Shown here: in pieces, positions 1 through 11,109 of the stretch
How the letters are laid out: each line of letters begins with the position of its first letter
Position numbering within the stretch: position 1 is the first letter of the stretch
Origin: Oegoconia quadripuncta
Lineage: Eukaryota > Arthropoda > Insecta > Lepidoptera > Autostichidae
Direction: 5' to 3'
DNA length: 64,000 nt
Assembly (NCBI GenBank): GCA_949316235.1
Contig: OX438747.1
Location: 25,920,618 to 25,984,617 of the forward strand
The notes under the pieces: generated by a model
The model's input: only the letters and a program-made list of their open reading frames with translations
Databases searched by the model: none
Told to the model about the DNA's origin: nothing
Program-made: the position numbers and the translations under genes

Positions 1-239
1 TTTTGATTTTCAAACTGCTATAGGAGAGTCTTATGTCCAACAGAAGACTGACTGTTGATATTGTAGTATATGACATGACGCACCTCTACCCTTCTTACTC
101 TAACTAGGTTAAGGGTAGATGTAGTCGAGACGGATTACACGCGTATAATCAACCTGTGTGTTTCTTTGTATTGCTTTCCCAGGTGTCCACATCGCAATAT
201 GATGTGTATATATTTAACTTACGTGTCATTTATTCCGAC

Positions 240-475
240 GCGGCCGTAAACGAGGACGCCTGAATTTAGTCTGTCGCCACACGTGCGCTGCCGAGCCTTT
301 AAATCACGTGGAATGACAGTCTGACACCCAACGCCGAGGAGCCACCCTTCCGCCCAGTTAGCCACATTCCTCGCGAGTCCTCACATTCCTACCACACCCT
401 GTGCACAACTGTATTCACAAACTTTTATAAATCATTGTATTTTATTATAGGGCTAGTTGCTGTTTGTCAGTCAGT
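240..475 (+). promoter_or_regulatory. Candidate promoter and 5' leader
   Basis: Unique, relatively GC-rich sequence upstream of an ATG at 476. It holds an E-box CACGTG at about 306, a TATA-like TATAAAT at 426-432 and an arthropod-initiator-like TCAGT at 467-471. The TATA to TCAGT spacing (about 43 bp) is longer than the usual 30, so the start site is not fixed. Inference only. Confidence 0.3.
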
Positions 476-601
476 ATGTCTAAGCGGTTATTTGTCCGTA
501 AAAGATTAGGATCTTCGGGTGAGTTAACCACCGCTAAGACAAGAGAAATCAGCAGCCCCAAATCGTTCATTCTATTTTTGTTTCTAACACTGCTTTTTTA
601 A
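476..601 (+). CDS. Candidate first coding exon (short basic N-terminus)
   Basis: An ATG at 476 with A at -3 opens a frame beginning MSKRLFVRKRLGSS, followed at 519 by a textbook splice donor GTGAGT. If spliced there, the exon ends at 518 after 43 coding bases (phase 1). Read through, the frame runs 41 residues to TAA at 599-601 with a hydrophobic leucine/phenylalanine end. The basic start is reminiscent of SNAG-type N-termini of zinc-finger repressors, but residues differ and I do not recognise the protein. It lies outside all repeat families seen here. A chance ORF cannot be excluded; RNA data would decide. Confidence 0.3.
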   Translation: MSKRLFVRKRLGSSGELTTAKTREISSPKSFILFLFLTLLF

Positions 602-1954
602 CTTCATTTGTGCGCAGATTTGTGAATCTCGAGAGCATTTTTCTGAATTGGAAACGAACAAGTAACCTTCAGAAAAGTGTACGCCTGCAGCGATAATGCT
701 ACAATGAGAGCGTGTAGTGGCGTGAGGTGTCCACTGCAGCGACTAGGAGCTGGATTTATGCGATGCATTAGCGGCCGGCCCCCGCCCCGCGCCGCCCCTG
801 ACCTCACCGGTACCAATTTATGGCCACCTCCCGAATATTATGCATTCCTTTGCGAATATATCACTATAATTTCCCGCTAAGTTACTTACAAAAAGCCTGC
901 CAACATTATCAGAGCGTTATTTTTATGAAAATTATGGTGAGGTTGCGTTCGGCTCGTCGGGGGAAAAGTGGCCACTTACAACTGATCGTACCTATATTAT
1001 TGTAGGACTAAATAATGAAGTTCCGTCCGGCAAAGACAGCAGCCAGCGAAATAATCTATATCCATACTAATATTAATAAATGCGAGAGTCTGTCTGTCCG
1101 GCTTTCAAGCTTAAACTGCTAACCCAATCGCATTGTTTGGCAGAAAGGTAGCCCGGGACTGGAAAAAGGACGTAAGCTATTTTTAACCGACTTTCTGATA
1201 AGGAGAAGGTCATGTCCCCGAAAACGTAATATGAAGAACGTATGCAATACATTATAGTATTCCCCTTTGTAAATACAGTGATTTAAATAAGGCTCTCATT
1301 TGCCAAAGAAACTTGTTTATTTCTTTGTTATCACCGCATAACCTTATTCTGTCTTTCTTTCCTTGGATCAGTTGAACCCAAATTTGGACTACACATGGGT
1401 AGCCCAGCTAAGCCAGACGTTAAGTGAATCCCAAGTGTGCCATTGATCTTTCGGACTATATTATTACGACCATGACAAAGGAACACGTTGCTCATCGAGT
1501 GGAAAATAACCATCAGTGATTACTCACTACTCCTGGGATATGTGAATCAGCAATAAGCAACTAGCGAGTAATACTTTTTAACCCATCAAAAATTGTTTTT
1601 ACTTCGATCCTGTGACAAAGGGAAAGAGGCCTACTACCTGGAAAAGAAGGTCGGTGATCAAAGGTTAGTCTCGATTGATGGCATTTGCCGGCATTCGGGG
1701 AAAATGGTGTCCTCCGACCTAGGCCAACGCTCCGGCGGCTGGCGCGGCGCATTTAGATCCACTCGAGATCTCTGCGTCGTGTCAGAGGCCGCGCCGGCGC
1801 CGCCGCCACTTAGCCCTCCCACAGCCCCCCCGCACCCCGCGCGCCGCGTCTCTTCGAGACCTTTGTACACCAAGCTATACGAGCGAGACGATATTTTGAC
1901 GATGACCGGCGACGGTGGGCAGCGAGGGCCTTCCAAACGTCACCAAATAAGGTT
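602..1954. other. Unique non-coding stretch with two GC-rich patches
   Basis: No gene or repeat recognised. GC-rich unique patches lie at about 680-860 and 1680-1935, set in AT-rich DNA. Open frames across them follow from the GC content and show no protein family. Confidence 0.35.
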
Positions 1955-2130
1955 CTACACTAAGGGTCGTGGTTGGGAATCCCCCTGGGAATAGTGTTTT
2001 AATGATGAATGAACATTTATTTTCAAAGGTCATGGATGTTTATATAATTATTTATGTATAAGTTATCCATTCCAGTATCCATAGGCTCTGTTTAGTTTTG
2101 TTTGTTTAGTAAGTGTCCGAAATATTTATT
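1955..2130 (+). mobile_element. SINE-B, decayed copy
   Basis: A degenerate B-box region at about 1965-1990 is followed by the SINE-B body ('catggatgttt', 'tagtatccata'-like) and its 3' end 'aagtgtccgaaatattta' at 2111-2128. Compare the better copies at 11110-11338 and 45502-45734. The tRNA-like head is badly eroded. Confidence 0.6.
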
Positions 2131-2756
2131 AGTGCAGACATAGACTTACGCGTATAGGTGGTCTGCGCGGGTGCAGATGTGTCCCCTAACACCGATCGTT
2201 AGGGCACACTGTGACTCCTATTCAGTATACTTGAGGTCGTGGTGCTCTCGTGACTCTGTCCAAGGCCGTTGGGGACTTGGGGTAGAAATGTTCTGCGGAG
2301 ACGTATAAGATAGTACAAAGAAGCAGGGTCTCATCTCTCAAACTAAGCACATGCTTTCAACCAAAAAACAATTTCTGCATGGCATTAGCCAAACACTGAA
2401 AACCGAGAAAAAAAAATCATTTCCTTTTCTAGGGGAAAAGCGAAGATTTCTTTTTGTCCAACTGTCTGTGTTTAGTCTATCTGTCCGTGTGTCTACGATC
2501 GTTCTTAGAAACGGCTCAAAGTATCTGCCAACTGTAAAGAATTCAAGTATATAACGCCATAGAAAGATGCAACTTTTCGAACCTTATTTTCATACTAAAA
2601 CTTCCAATGACAGATCATTGAAACCAATAAGGTACTTCCCAGTGCCCTTGTAACACTAATAAAGGAATAAATACTTATTATCCTATCAAATTTCAAATTA
2701 TTTGCGGTTAAACATAATTAGATCGACTAGGTAAAACATATTTTAATTGGGTGACT
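2131..2756. other. No feature seen
   Basis: AT-rich sequence. Nothing recognisable as gene or repeat on either strand. Confidence 0.3.
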
Positions 2757-2835
2757 ATATGTACGGGACCCTCAGGGCACGAGTTCCACTCGCACTTCGC
2801 CGTCTTTTAGGGCGAAAAACTATGTGTTTGTGTGT
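2757..2835 (+). repeat. Interspersed repeat M, fragment
   Basis: The 'gggaccctcagggcacgag...ctcgcacttcgccg' pattern matches the widespread lepidopteran repeat whose end reads 'gcccgactcggacttggccgg'. A better end is at 8597-8640. Confidence 0.4.
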
Positions 2836-3370
2836 CTAACCTTTTTCCGGATATATCTCAATACAGCGAGTGCGGTTTTTTTATATTAAATAGTCTTATT
2901 CATGTTTGACGAAAATCGGTTAAGCCGTTTCAAAGATATTTAGCTTTTCAACACAATTTTTGGTGTATTTCGATGATATATTAGTCTGTCGTGTTATTTC
3001 AATTTTTAAACCCCCGAAGCAAAAAAAGGGTGTTATAAGTTTGACCACTAAGTGTGTGTGTGTGTGTGTGTGTGCCTGTGGCATCGTAGCTCTTAAACAG
3101 GTGATCCGAATTTGATCCAGTTTTTTTTAATTGAAAGCAGGTTTTCTTGCGGTTTCTTAGACATGTTTTATCAAAATTAGTTCAGTCGTTTCGTTTTAAT
3201 CCCTTGTTTTCTCAAGGGTTCTTTAAATTTTCAATTAATTGTTATTTGTATTTAACATTAAGCCCGGAGTTTGGTTCTTAGCCGTTCCGAAGATATTTAG
3301 CTTTTGGTATATCTGGATAATATAATCATTTGCTTTGTTGGGGCTTTCTAACTTATGAACTTATAGTTAT
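2836..3370 (+). repeat. Repeat D, two adjoining copies
   Basis: The first copy (about 2836-3000) contains 'atcggttaagccgtttc' and 'gatatttagctttt'. The second (from about 3008) begins 'aacccccgaagc', contains 'gggtgttataagtttgacc' and a (TG)n run at 3051-3073. Repeat D has AACCCCCGA-type ends in opposite orientation, suggesting a non-autonomous TIR element. Confidence 0.6.
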
Positions 3371-3771
3371 TTCACAAGGAATCAAACCCAAGCGGGCTGT
3401 TTGCCTGACCACGATGTCATATCTAATGTTGTTGATTAAATGCACGCCACGGGATTAACGTATCGTAACATCGCTCGGAAGGGTCGTCTCGGATGGCCAC
3501 AGTGCACACACGCCCGCTGTATCTGGCATATCGCACTTGATAATCAATCAATGTTCATTTCATTACTCACCAATATTACACAAATATGATACACTATGAT
3601 AGCCCTGCCTTTGCCCGGATCAATACGGACGCCTGGACGAGCGGCTGTTGCCTACTGCTGTGCTAATTTTAAAACGTAAAGTACCTACTTATACTATTGC
3701 TTAGTTATATACGGACGTGTTGTGAGACGGTAACCATTATTATTATAATAACTAATTAAGTATTTAACAAA
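3371..3771. other. Unique stretch with GC-rich patch
   Basis: A GC-rich unique segment at about 3440-3560 ends in ATCAATCAAT homeodomain-type cores. No coding signal. Confidence 0.3.
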
Positions 3772-4003
3772 AAAATCCGACTGCATATTTTGTGTTTTGC
3801 GAAAGCCATGTTGAATTTTTTACCATAATGTATTCTATGACACTCTAAAGGGATCAAGATGAATCAAATGGCACTCCGAAATCGGTCAAGCCGTTTGGGC
3901 TACAGTACCTATGTGCCAAAGGAAGGGACATACACACACACATATATACCTACATACAGTCGAAAAACATTACCCTCCTTCTTTGGGCAGTCGGGTAAAA
4001 ACT
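3772..4003 (+). repeat. Repeat L, nearly complete copy
   Basis: Starts 'atccgactgc' and ends 'gggcagtcgggt', so its ends form short inverted repeats (CCGACTGC type). Other copies lie at 12535-12603, 37628-37755, 40095-40140 and 54672-54840. Probably a small non-autonomous DNA element. Confidence 0.55.
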
Positions 4004-4042
4004 ATTTAATTGATTGTATCGCTCTCTGCGATCCGGATATTT

Positions 4043-4323
4043 CTTTTTTTTTTTTTTTTTTATTTTGCACATACACACAGCGCCATCTAGTTCTACACTA
4101 AGCAATTAAGCTTGTATTATAGATACCAGATGGTTGATAAACTACACAAATACATTGTTTTTGTAAATAAATACATATACATTCTATATAAATGAAAAAC
4201 ATCCATAACTCGGGAACACATGTCTGTATTCATCATACAAACACATGCCCCTAGCGGGATTCGAACCCGCGACCTTTTGATATAGCAGCAGGGTTTCTAA
4301 CCACTACACCTAACAGGTCGTCA
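4043..4323 (-). mobile_element. SINE-A, full-length tRNA-derived SINE
   Basis: On the minus strand the head carries an A-box-like 'ggtgtagtggttag' and a B-box 'ggttcgaatccc', then the body and an A-rich tail (poly-T on + at 4043-4062). These are internal RNA polymerase III promoter boxes. Seven copies occur in the window. Confidence 0.85.
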
Positions 4324-4582
4324 TATTATGACGTTATCATATATTGTGACGAAAACAACGTGTCTACCAGCTCCCGTCGTTTCATTAAACCACCACAGCG
4401 ACCAGCACTACATGGCGACCCTGCCAGGATGATTCAAGGCTGGATAAAGAGTCTTTGATTAGTTTTATTTTAAAAACGCGTCTTAATGCCGCTGCCGAAA
4501 TGCGCCCTTCAATATTATATATGATATACAGTCATATCTATTTTGGAAGATATGTGAACCCATTTACTCATTCACAAATGAA

Positions 4583-4855
4583 ACATTGATAGATAGATAA
4601 GCATTTATTTGCATCCATGTACATTGTACACACACATAACAAATTTTACATATGAAAAATACAACTAAAACAATAAAATACAAGTACAGAAACAACAAAA
4701 CAGAAAAAACAACAAAAATTTGGTAAATGAATATTGTGTAAGATTAACATATAACTTAACATATTGAATGCAATTAATAAAATATACCTAATTAAGTTAT
4801 TAAACCAAATTATTATTGCAGTCGCAACTATAGGTAGAGAGTGAGGCAAAACGGA
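4583..4855 (-). mobile_element. LINE 3' end with (TATC)n tail
   Basis: 'gatagatagataagcattta' at 4588-4607 is the complement of a LINE 3' terminus ending 'aaataaatgc' plus TATC repeats. The upstream part is AT-rich 3' UTR without a readable frame. Related tails are at 19564, 36318 and 48453. Confidence 0.5.
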
Positions 4856-5203
4856 GGTCGATCAAAGATTATGGAGACGAAGTAGAGAGGCTGATTGTTG
4901 ACTTAACAATATCGCAGGCTGAAGGTGACAGTGCTTCCCAAGTGCTTTTTACGCCGTGTCAATGACCGGAACACCATAAAACTTTGCCGAGGGTTTACAG
5001 AGACAGCGATTATGAACTATAATAGCCGCTAGGAATTTTGTTCTCTAAAACTCGCGATCCGAGCAGCTGAAGACGACAGCATTAATATCTTATTCGCAAA
5101 GAGCGATACAATCAATTACAATAGTTTTTATAATAATAATGTTTACCTCCTACATAAGGCTACTTACACACACTACAGACGTAGTATAAGGAAGGGGCTG
5201 TAG
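4856..5203. other. No feature seen
   Basis: Unique sequence, nothing recognised. Confidence 0.3.
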
Positions 5204-5703
5204 GTACAGTCGGCGTCATAGTTATTCATACGGGGCTATTTGACATGATCAATGGTAGTATATTATGCCTTTTTTTTTGCACAACGGATTGGTACTTGAC
5301 CTCAATCACACCTGAAGTTAAGTGAAGATGAGGTCGAAGGTGGAAGCGTATTGACCCGGAAACCCCAACACATTTGGGGGACTGGCTATTTTATCTCGGA
5401 CAACCGGAACACAACAATGCTATTAACATTGCTGCTTGGCGGCAGATTTAGATAAAATGGTGGTAGCTAGCCAGGCGGACATTTAAAATGCCCTACCACC
5501 AACCAAACCGAGTACTTAAATATGTACCCCGCTGGGGATCGAACCCGCGACCTCCAAATCGTAAACCCAATGTTGTTTACGCTATATCCAGTCCTCTAGA
5601 ATAACCCTCTTGTCTATACTATAATTTAATAGAACTTAGTATGGTACACCTCAAATAGCCGGCATGCTATCATTGATTATGTAAAATTGCCCTGTATGGT
5701 TAA
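5204..5703. mobile_element. Foldback repeat K, split by SINE-C
   Basis: The left part (5204-5268, 'tacagtcggcgtcatag') and right part (about 5640-5703) contain related inverted segments (ATTT-ACAT-ATCAATG-TAG). A second copy at 49556-49718 lacks the insertion. The SINE-C at 5269-5596 therefore inserted into an existing K element. Confidence 0.45.
5269..5596 (-). mobile_element. SINE-C, full-length
   Basis: A tRNA-derived SINE with B-box 'gggttcgatccccagc' (complement at about 5531-5546) and a poly-A end at 5270. It carries the body motif 'gtccgcctggctagctacc' seen in most copies. Fourteen SINE-C copies occur in the window, the most abundant family here. Confidence 0.85.
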
Positions 5704-5705
5704 TT

Positions 5706-5990
5706 TTTTTATTTTTATTTTATGGTTAACTGGATACGCGTTTGACCACAATCTCACCGAAGTGACGATGTGGCCGAAGATGAAGCATGCGATCTCAGTA
5801 GATGCCTATTCACCCTGCTCTTGAAGATCCCAAGGTTGTAGGATTCAGGCAAGAAAGTATTCCATGCACGAGCGAACCTGAGTCTGGTAAAGTACCAAAA
5901 GCTGATTCGCCGTAAAATATCGCCTGACCTTGAGGAGAATGCCAAGCTTCTTCGCTGCTGTTTAAGCATTTCAATCAATCAATATTCTCT
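5706..5990 (-). pseudogene. LINE-E 3' end, ORF C-terminus
   Basis: The minus strand encodes the C-terminus of a non-LTR retrotransposon ORF, with 'ARAWNTFLPESYNLGIFKSR' followed by VNRHLLRS. It is frameshifted upstream and followed by an A-rich tail (T-rich on + at 5706). The best copy of this element is at 14745-15176. 5'-truncated and dead. Confidence 0.75.
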
Positions 5991-6540
5991 CTTTAGGTAA
6001 TTGGCTTTGCCCGATACGGAGTTCGAAGCAAAGAAGTTTCGTTTTCCAGTAGTATTCAATAAGTGGACGAATTACGACGAAAGGGTCATTGTATTAAGAG
6101 ACCCTTTTTCATCCGACAATCCGTTTGCGTAAAATGTTGGGAGCAACTGATAATTAAGCTGATAAATAATCGTTGCGCTGGTAGAAAAGAAATGTGTGCA
6201 GAATTCTATTCGTAAGAGAGACTATAGGTACCTAATTATATGTCATCGCAACTGTGTCGATCTAGTTCCCACAGCAGTGGCGACCGTTATGGGGGCCCAT
6301 GTGGTGTCAAGTGCGCCGTCGCAGGTGTGCGGGCGCCGCGGGGCGAGGGGGGGAGCCTCTTGAGATCAACTTTGAAACCCACACTCGGGCGACACAGCGA
6401 CGCCGGCGCTTGCGCCGCTCATCACTAGCAACCACTTCAGACCGCTTTTTTGTTCAAATAATACGGTATCACTAACGAAAAAACCCACTGAGGGTCGGTC
6501 CGTACTATTAGTATATCTTTGGTGTTTCTAAACTATAATA
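5991..6540. other. Unique stretch with GC-rich patch
   Basis: A GC-rich unique block at 6240-6425 is set in AT-rich DNA. No homologous protein recognised in any frame; possible regulatory DNA. Confidence 0.3.
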
Positions 6541-6766
6541 TACAGGATGAAATTTAATTCGTGTAATTCCTGGTTACTAGTGTATCCCCTCCTGATTACG
6601 AATAACTTTCCACTAACCATAGCCGAATTCAGCCGAAAATTGTTGGACTTCCATACTAATGGTGGTTTTTTAAATGGTTTAGTTTCTATAGGTAATCGAC
6701 TATTTGCTTGGGGAAAGTTGTCCGTAATTACGAGAGGCGTCACCAGTTTGAGAATTCACCCTGTAT
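6541..6766. mobile_element. MITE-H, copy 1
   Basis: Terminal inverted repeats 'tacaggatgaa' and the complement 'ttcaccctgta', flanked by TA. Subterminal 'cctgattacgaataacttt' and 'aaagttgtccgtaattacg' are also inverted. Other copies are at 11532-12238 and 21836-22100. Confidence 0.75.
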
Positions 6767-7016
6767 AATGCAAACCTATCACCTACCTGTTCGTGATTTT
6801 CAGAATTTTCCGAGCGATATTCTCAAAGATAGCAGCGGGACGAAAATTTTGAAACTTTTTTCGATATAATCATACTAAAAATAAGGTCAAGTCTTGTGAT
6901 GGATAACATTAAAAACTTATGAGATCTTATAGAGTCAAGTCTATAGCGACCTTTATGAGGTAAAGATTTGCTCTCAGCAGGTAATATACAGGGTGAAAGG
7001 TAAAACGATAGATTCC

Positions 7017-7358
7017 TTTTTTTTTATGCATAACGGGTTGGTATTTGACCTCAATCACACCTTATGTTAAGTGAAGATGAGGTCGACGAAGGTGGAATCG
7101 TACAGACCCGGAAACCCCAACACATTTGGGGACTGGCTATCTTATCTCTGACAATCGGAACACAACAATGCTATTAACATTGCTGCTTGGCGGCAGATTT
7201 AGGTAAGATGGTGGTATCTAGCCAGGCGGCCATGTAACATGCCCTACCACCAACCAAACCGAGTACTTCCTTACTTACATGTACCCCGTTGGGGATCGAA
7301 CCCGCGATCTCTGAATCGTAAACCCAATTATGTTTACATTGAGTCACGGAGGCGGTCC
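7017..7358 (-). mobile_element. SINE-C, full-length
   Basis: Complete from the poly-A tail (7017-7025 as T) to the tRNA-like head ending 'gagtcacggaggcggt'. The B-box complement 'gggatcgaacccgcg' is intact. Confidence 0.85.
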
Positions 7359-7649
7359 TTTTAAGATGTGATAGTAGACCCGATTTCCATACACCCCTAT
7401 ATGAAGTGGTGGCGAAAAGATAACAGTTTGTGAGATATTTTTTTTAGTATTTTAGAAAAAACACCGACTTGACCTTTTAAAATTTAACAGACTTGTGACA
7501 GACAGCGTGAATATGCAATGTTCACCCCAATAACTAATAGAAAATTTTCAAGTAATGAATAATTGTATGTATGACATCCAAGTTACAGGTTGAAATTATT
7601 TCAGTTACAAGTTTTCAGCTGTAGTAGGTACCTATATAGCCTCTCAAAT

Positions 7650-8040
7650 CGCGACAGCTCGCACAAAATCCCATTGACATGTTTGTAATGTTTTGAGCAT
7701 TAATGTCAGTGTGATCGCCGCTCATTGAGCAATAAACGTGTTAAACAGATAACGGTCAGATTAAGCTCAACAACAGTTGCCAATTCGCGTGTGTTAATGC
7801 GTATGTCATATGTCGCGAGGAGGCGAGAGCTGGGTGCTTATCTAATCTATGTTATCTGCGAGAGATTCATCTATAATAGGGTCATTAAATGGGTGTGATG
7901 GATAGCAAAAACAGTGTCGGCGCGTGCGCCCGCGTGGCATCTGCCGGCGGGGGAGGGGGGAGGGGCGCGGGGGGCACCAGAGATTAGATAACCGCTGAAA
8001 TATCGCAGGCCCCCGCCGTAAAATTAGGCAGAGCATACGG
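7650..8040. promoter_or_regulatory. Candidate cis-regulatory block
   Basis: Unique sequence with many developmental-type sites: GCAATAAACG (Abd-B/Cad-like) near 7730, GATAAC repeats, AGATTAAGC, several ATTA cores, then a GC-rich patch at 7915-7985. No coding signal. Regulatory role is inference. Confidence 0.35.
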
Positions 8041-8322
8041 GCGAGGTACCGTTGTAGCGCGGCTTCATTAGCTGAAACGACTTTGCTGATTTAGAGGGGC
8101 AATTACTCTTGTTTCGGAGTCAGCCGTTTTGTGTTACTATGTGGGTTGGGAAATGAGATCTTGCTGTACGTAATCCGTGTCGTCTCATGGGTATAAGTTT
8201 ATGTGTAACTAAAGTTGCCTGAAGACGCCAGGAGCTTTCGCTTGGTGTTAGGAAAAGGGGCGGAATTTGAATTTTTCAGAAATATCGGAAAGAGGAAGAA
8301 TCCATAAATATGTAAATATAAT

Positions 8323-8461
8323 GGTTGTCAGAGATAAGATAGCCAGTCCCCCAAATGTGTTGGGGTTTCCGGGTTAGTATACGCTTCCAGCTTCAAACTC
8401 ATCTTCACTTAACATCAGGTATGACTGAGGTCAAGTACGAACCCGTGGTGCATAAAAAAAA
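8323..8461 (+). mobile_element. SINE-C, 5'-truncated
   Basis: Begins mid-body at 'ggttgtcagagataagatag' and runs to the A-rich end. The tRNA-like head is missing. Confidence 0.8.
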
Positions 8462-8596
8462 GAAATCCAAAAGCGATCATAGTGTCTTCAGAATGCTTAA
8501 TTTGCATTAGGCAGGCCTGTAAAGTTTTATCTCTTCAAACGATACTGCACTAATACAGCTGAAAGCAGGTAAGTACATAACATAGTCATTGCCCGA

Positions 8597-8640
8597 GTCC
8601 CGACTCGGACTTGGCCGGCCTTTTTTAATGTTTTTGTTTT
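8597..8640 (+). repeat. Interspersed repeat M, 3' end
   Basis: 'gcccgagtcccgactcggac' at 8599-8618, then 'ttggccggcctttttt', is the familiar end of this repeat. Confidence 0.5.
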
Positions 8641-8689
8641 GTAACGCTTTATGGTGCAGCTCCTGCACTTAACCTGTGTACACTAACTT

Positions 8690-8880
8690 GGACAATCATC
8701 AGTAGCCATTACCGGGCTCGTAAACCACGTCTATGACCATCGCGGGGGCAGACAATAAACCATCTCCGCATCAGTGTACACGCGGCTGTGAGACAATGCC
8801 GCCGCTATCTCGACGAGTTAATTAATTGTAACATTACGCCTTTATGACAGCCGCCTGGTCCCGTGATTTATAACCCTTGA
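8690..8880. promoter_or_regulatory. Candidate cis-regulatory block
   Basis: GC-rich unique DNA ends in 'gagttaattaattg' and 'cctttatgacag', i.e. homeodomain and Abd-B/Cad-like sites close together. Inference from motif content only. Confidence 0.3.
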
Positions 8881-9531
8881 AATTGCATCATAACAACAAT
8901 TTCTCATTAATTAATCAGTGGTTTTGTTTGTGGGAGCGCCGACTGCCAAGTCGTAAAGCTGGGGACCACACGCAGTGTGTCTCCTGTCCACGACCAGCTA
9001 CAAGCTACTGCCAAATTGCAGCTCCCAAACAAAACTTTAGTCCTGGAAGAACCGTCCGTTAGCTTTAAAGCCCGTTCTGTGAATTACCTACTACATATGT
9101 ACATATTTTCATCTCACCAACATGAATTAATTGTTTGCTGAATTATTACAATTGTGCACAATACAAAGCTTTTCTTTCTATAGTAAAGTAATGATTTATT
9201 TACCAAAGAATATAGTCATGTAGGTACAGGTGTTATAATCTTAGTTAAGTTTCTATATTCTACCAAATCGGCATGTAAACATTGTGATTCTATAAATAAA
9301 TTATTCAGTGTTATTAATGTATAATGTCAAAATTATTTTTATTTATATAATTCAATTTATCCATGTCAAACTTTATGATTTTATTTTAAATGTATAATTG
9401 AGAAATTCATTCACACTGTAATAGCATTTGTCCAGAAGCCACTCGAAGGTTTTACGTTTAAATTTATTTAATTTAAATTCTTATTTCTAAATCACCAGAT
9501 TCTTTAAATTCTTCTGACTGAAAATTCTTTT
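8881..9531. other. No feature seen
   Basis: AT-rich sequence. No gene or recognised repeat. Confidence 0.3.
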
Positions 9532-9811
9532 GACGACCTGTTTGGTGTAGTGGTTATAAACTCTGCTGCTATACCAAAAGGTCGCGGGTTCGAATCCCGC
9601 TAGGGGCATATGTTTGTATGATGAATACGGACATGTGTACCCGAGTTATGGATGTTTTTCATTTATATATGTATTTATTTACAAAAAAAATATATATTTG
9701 TGTAATATATCAACCATCTGGTATCCACAACACAAGCCTAGTTGCTTAGTGTGGAACTAGATGGCGCTGTCTGTATATGTCCATGGATATTTATATTTTA
9801 TATTTAAATAA
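9532..9811 (+). mobile_element. SINE-A, full-length
   Basis: The head 'gacgacctgtttggtgtag' starts at 9532, with B-box 'ggttcgaatcccgc' at about 9584-9597. The body includes 'ggaactagatggcgctgt' and an AT-rich tail. This is the clearest plus-strand copy. Confidence 0.9.
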
Positions 9812-9998
9812 GTCGAAAGAAATCGATACATGTTTTGTTGAGTACCGTACCTGAAGGGTCCAAATGATGCCCCATTAGATATAGCAAACGATGTTATGTG
9901 GGTGTATGCATCTGAAATCAAATATCCAGTCCAAACTTCCTTATGTACTGCTCTTAAAGTCCTGCTAAAAGTTTAAGTTTCTAACTCGTTATCTGTCA

Positions 9999-10075
9999 TC
10001 TCATCCGTCATAGGAGTTCCACTGCTGAATGAATAGGATCGACCAGCATCTTATGCAACTTCTCGCGACTACGCG
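9999..10075 (-). mobile_element. RTE-like LINE, extreme 3' end
   Basis: The minus strand reads like 'cagcagtggaa' then 'ctcctatgacggatgagatg', matching the end of lepidopteran RTE ORFs whose last residues are typically EAYVQQWTS plus ATGATG repeats. Short and decayed. Similar ends lie at 13563, 39432 and 51773. Confidence 0.4.
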
Positions 10076-10399
10076 AGAGGAAGTAGGTATGTGGAAATGT
10101 CAAATAACATTATCTATTAATTATGACCTACTCGCACTTTTCTGTTTGTCACACTCTAACACGATAATACTTGTGTTATTTAGACAAATACTTGTCTCAC
10201 TTGAATGACTAGTGGGAAATTAGTAATGATACCTATGTGTTTGTGTGTAAGAAGCAGAGGATACACATTATTTCAAGGTAAAATATAGTTGCATGAATCT
10301 GACCCGCTATTGGCCGAGTTATCGTTGTCTTTGAATGAAATTTTCCTAAGATCCGACCAAAATCAATGGGCCTGTATTCACAATGGAAATCCAAGTCGC

Positions 10400-10530
10400 G
10401 GACCATGTAGAGGTAGGTCACTTAGGGTCCACTTTGTGGGTGGGGCTGAAACCTCGCGCCGCCCCCTGACTCCGCCCCTCCACTCCCCCCTCGACGGTCA
10501 CCTCCTCACCTCCTCCCAGGGCTGCCATTT
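10400..10530. promoter_or_regulatory. C-rich unique patch
   Basis: Strongly C-rich plus strand with several CACCTCC/CCCCTCC runs in AT-rich surroundings. No family match seen; possible regulatory DNA. Confidence 0.25.
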
Positions 10531-10671
10531 GTACGATTTAAATCGTATTCGTTAAGATTTTTTGATATGTATTCGTTCAAACAACCCAAACATCGAAATC
10601 GTACAAAGAATCGTAAATTACATTATTTTATGTTAAGTTTGGCAACAATATTATAAATAACAATAAATTGA

Positions 10672-10920
10672 TAAAAACCCCTGAGGAAACAAATGATGAT
10701 GTTATCCATATAAACTGAATCAACTGGGTTAAAAAGCGAAATATATCGTTGAAATTGCTGAACCAATTTTTATGTCAAAGATGGCATAAACCTTTCTCTT
10801 GTTTACACTTAAATATAAAAAACCCCACACTGTCGAACCATGGATTATTGAGACAAAGATTGGACACACACAAACGCCGTCAAACACATAATACCCGCCG
10901 TTTATCGCGTAGGGTTAAAC
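10672..10920 (-). repeat. Repeat D copy
   Basis: The minus-strand copy starts at its 3' end 'aaaacccctgagg' and ends near the 'ttatcgcgtagggttaa' terminus. It contains the 'gacacacacaaacgccgtca' block seen in other D copies. Confidence 0.5.
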
Positions 10921-11109
10921 ATAAGAAATATTTTAACCAAAGAAGCCGTAAAATGGGTCATTGTTGGCAAAGCAAAAACGAACTTCATCAGAACCAGGAG
11001 CAACTGAACTGACTTTAAGTAGACAGAAATGATTAAATTGTTGAAAACTTTCTTTTTTTTCCAGCTTTTGATTACAAAAGTGCATATTAATGCACTTAAT
11101 ACAAAATAA

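Noticed and set aside
1593..1994. 133-codon frame
   Set aside because: Starts from a non-conserved ATG, runs through a proline-rich GC patch into a decayed SINE-B; no domain.
3051..3073. TG microsatellite as Z-DNA or regulatory feature
   Set aside because: It is a normal part of repeat D copies and varies between them.
9532..9606. tRNA-like sequences with good A and B boxes
   Set aside because: Each such head continues into a repeated SINE body and tail and lacks a plausible tRNA cloverleaf, so I call them SINEs, not tRNA genes.
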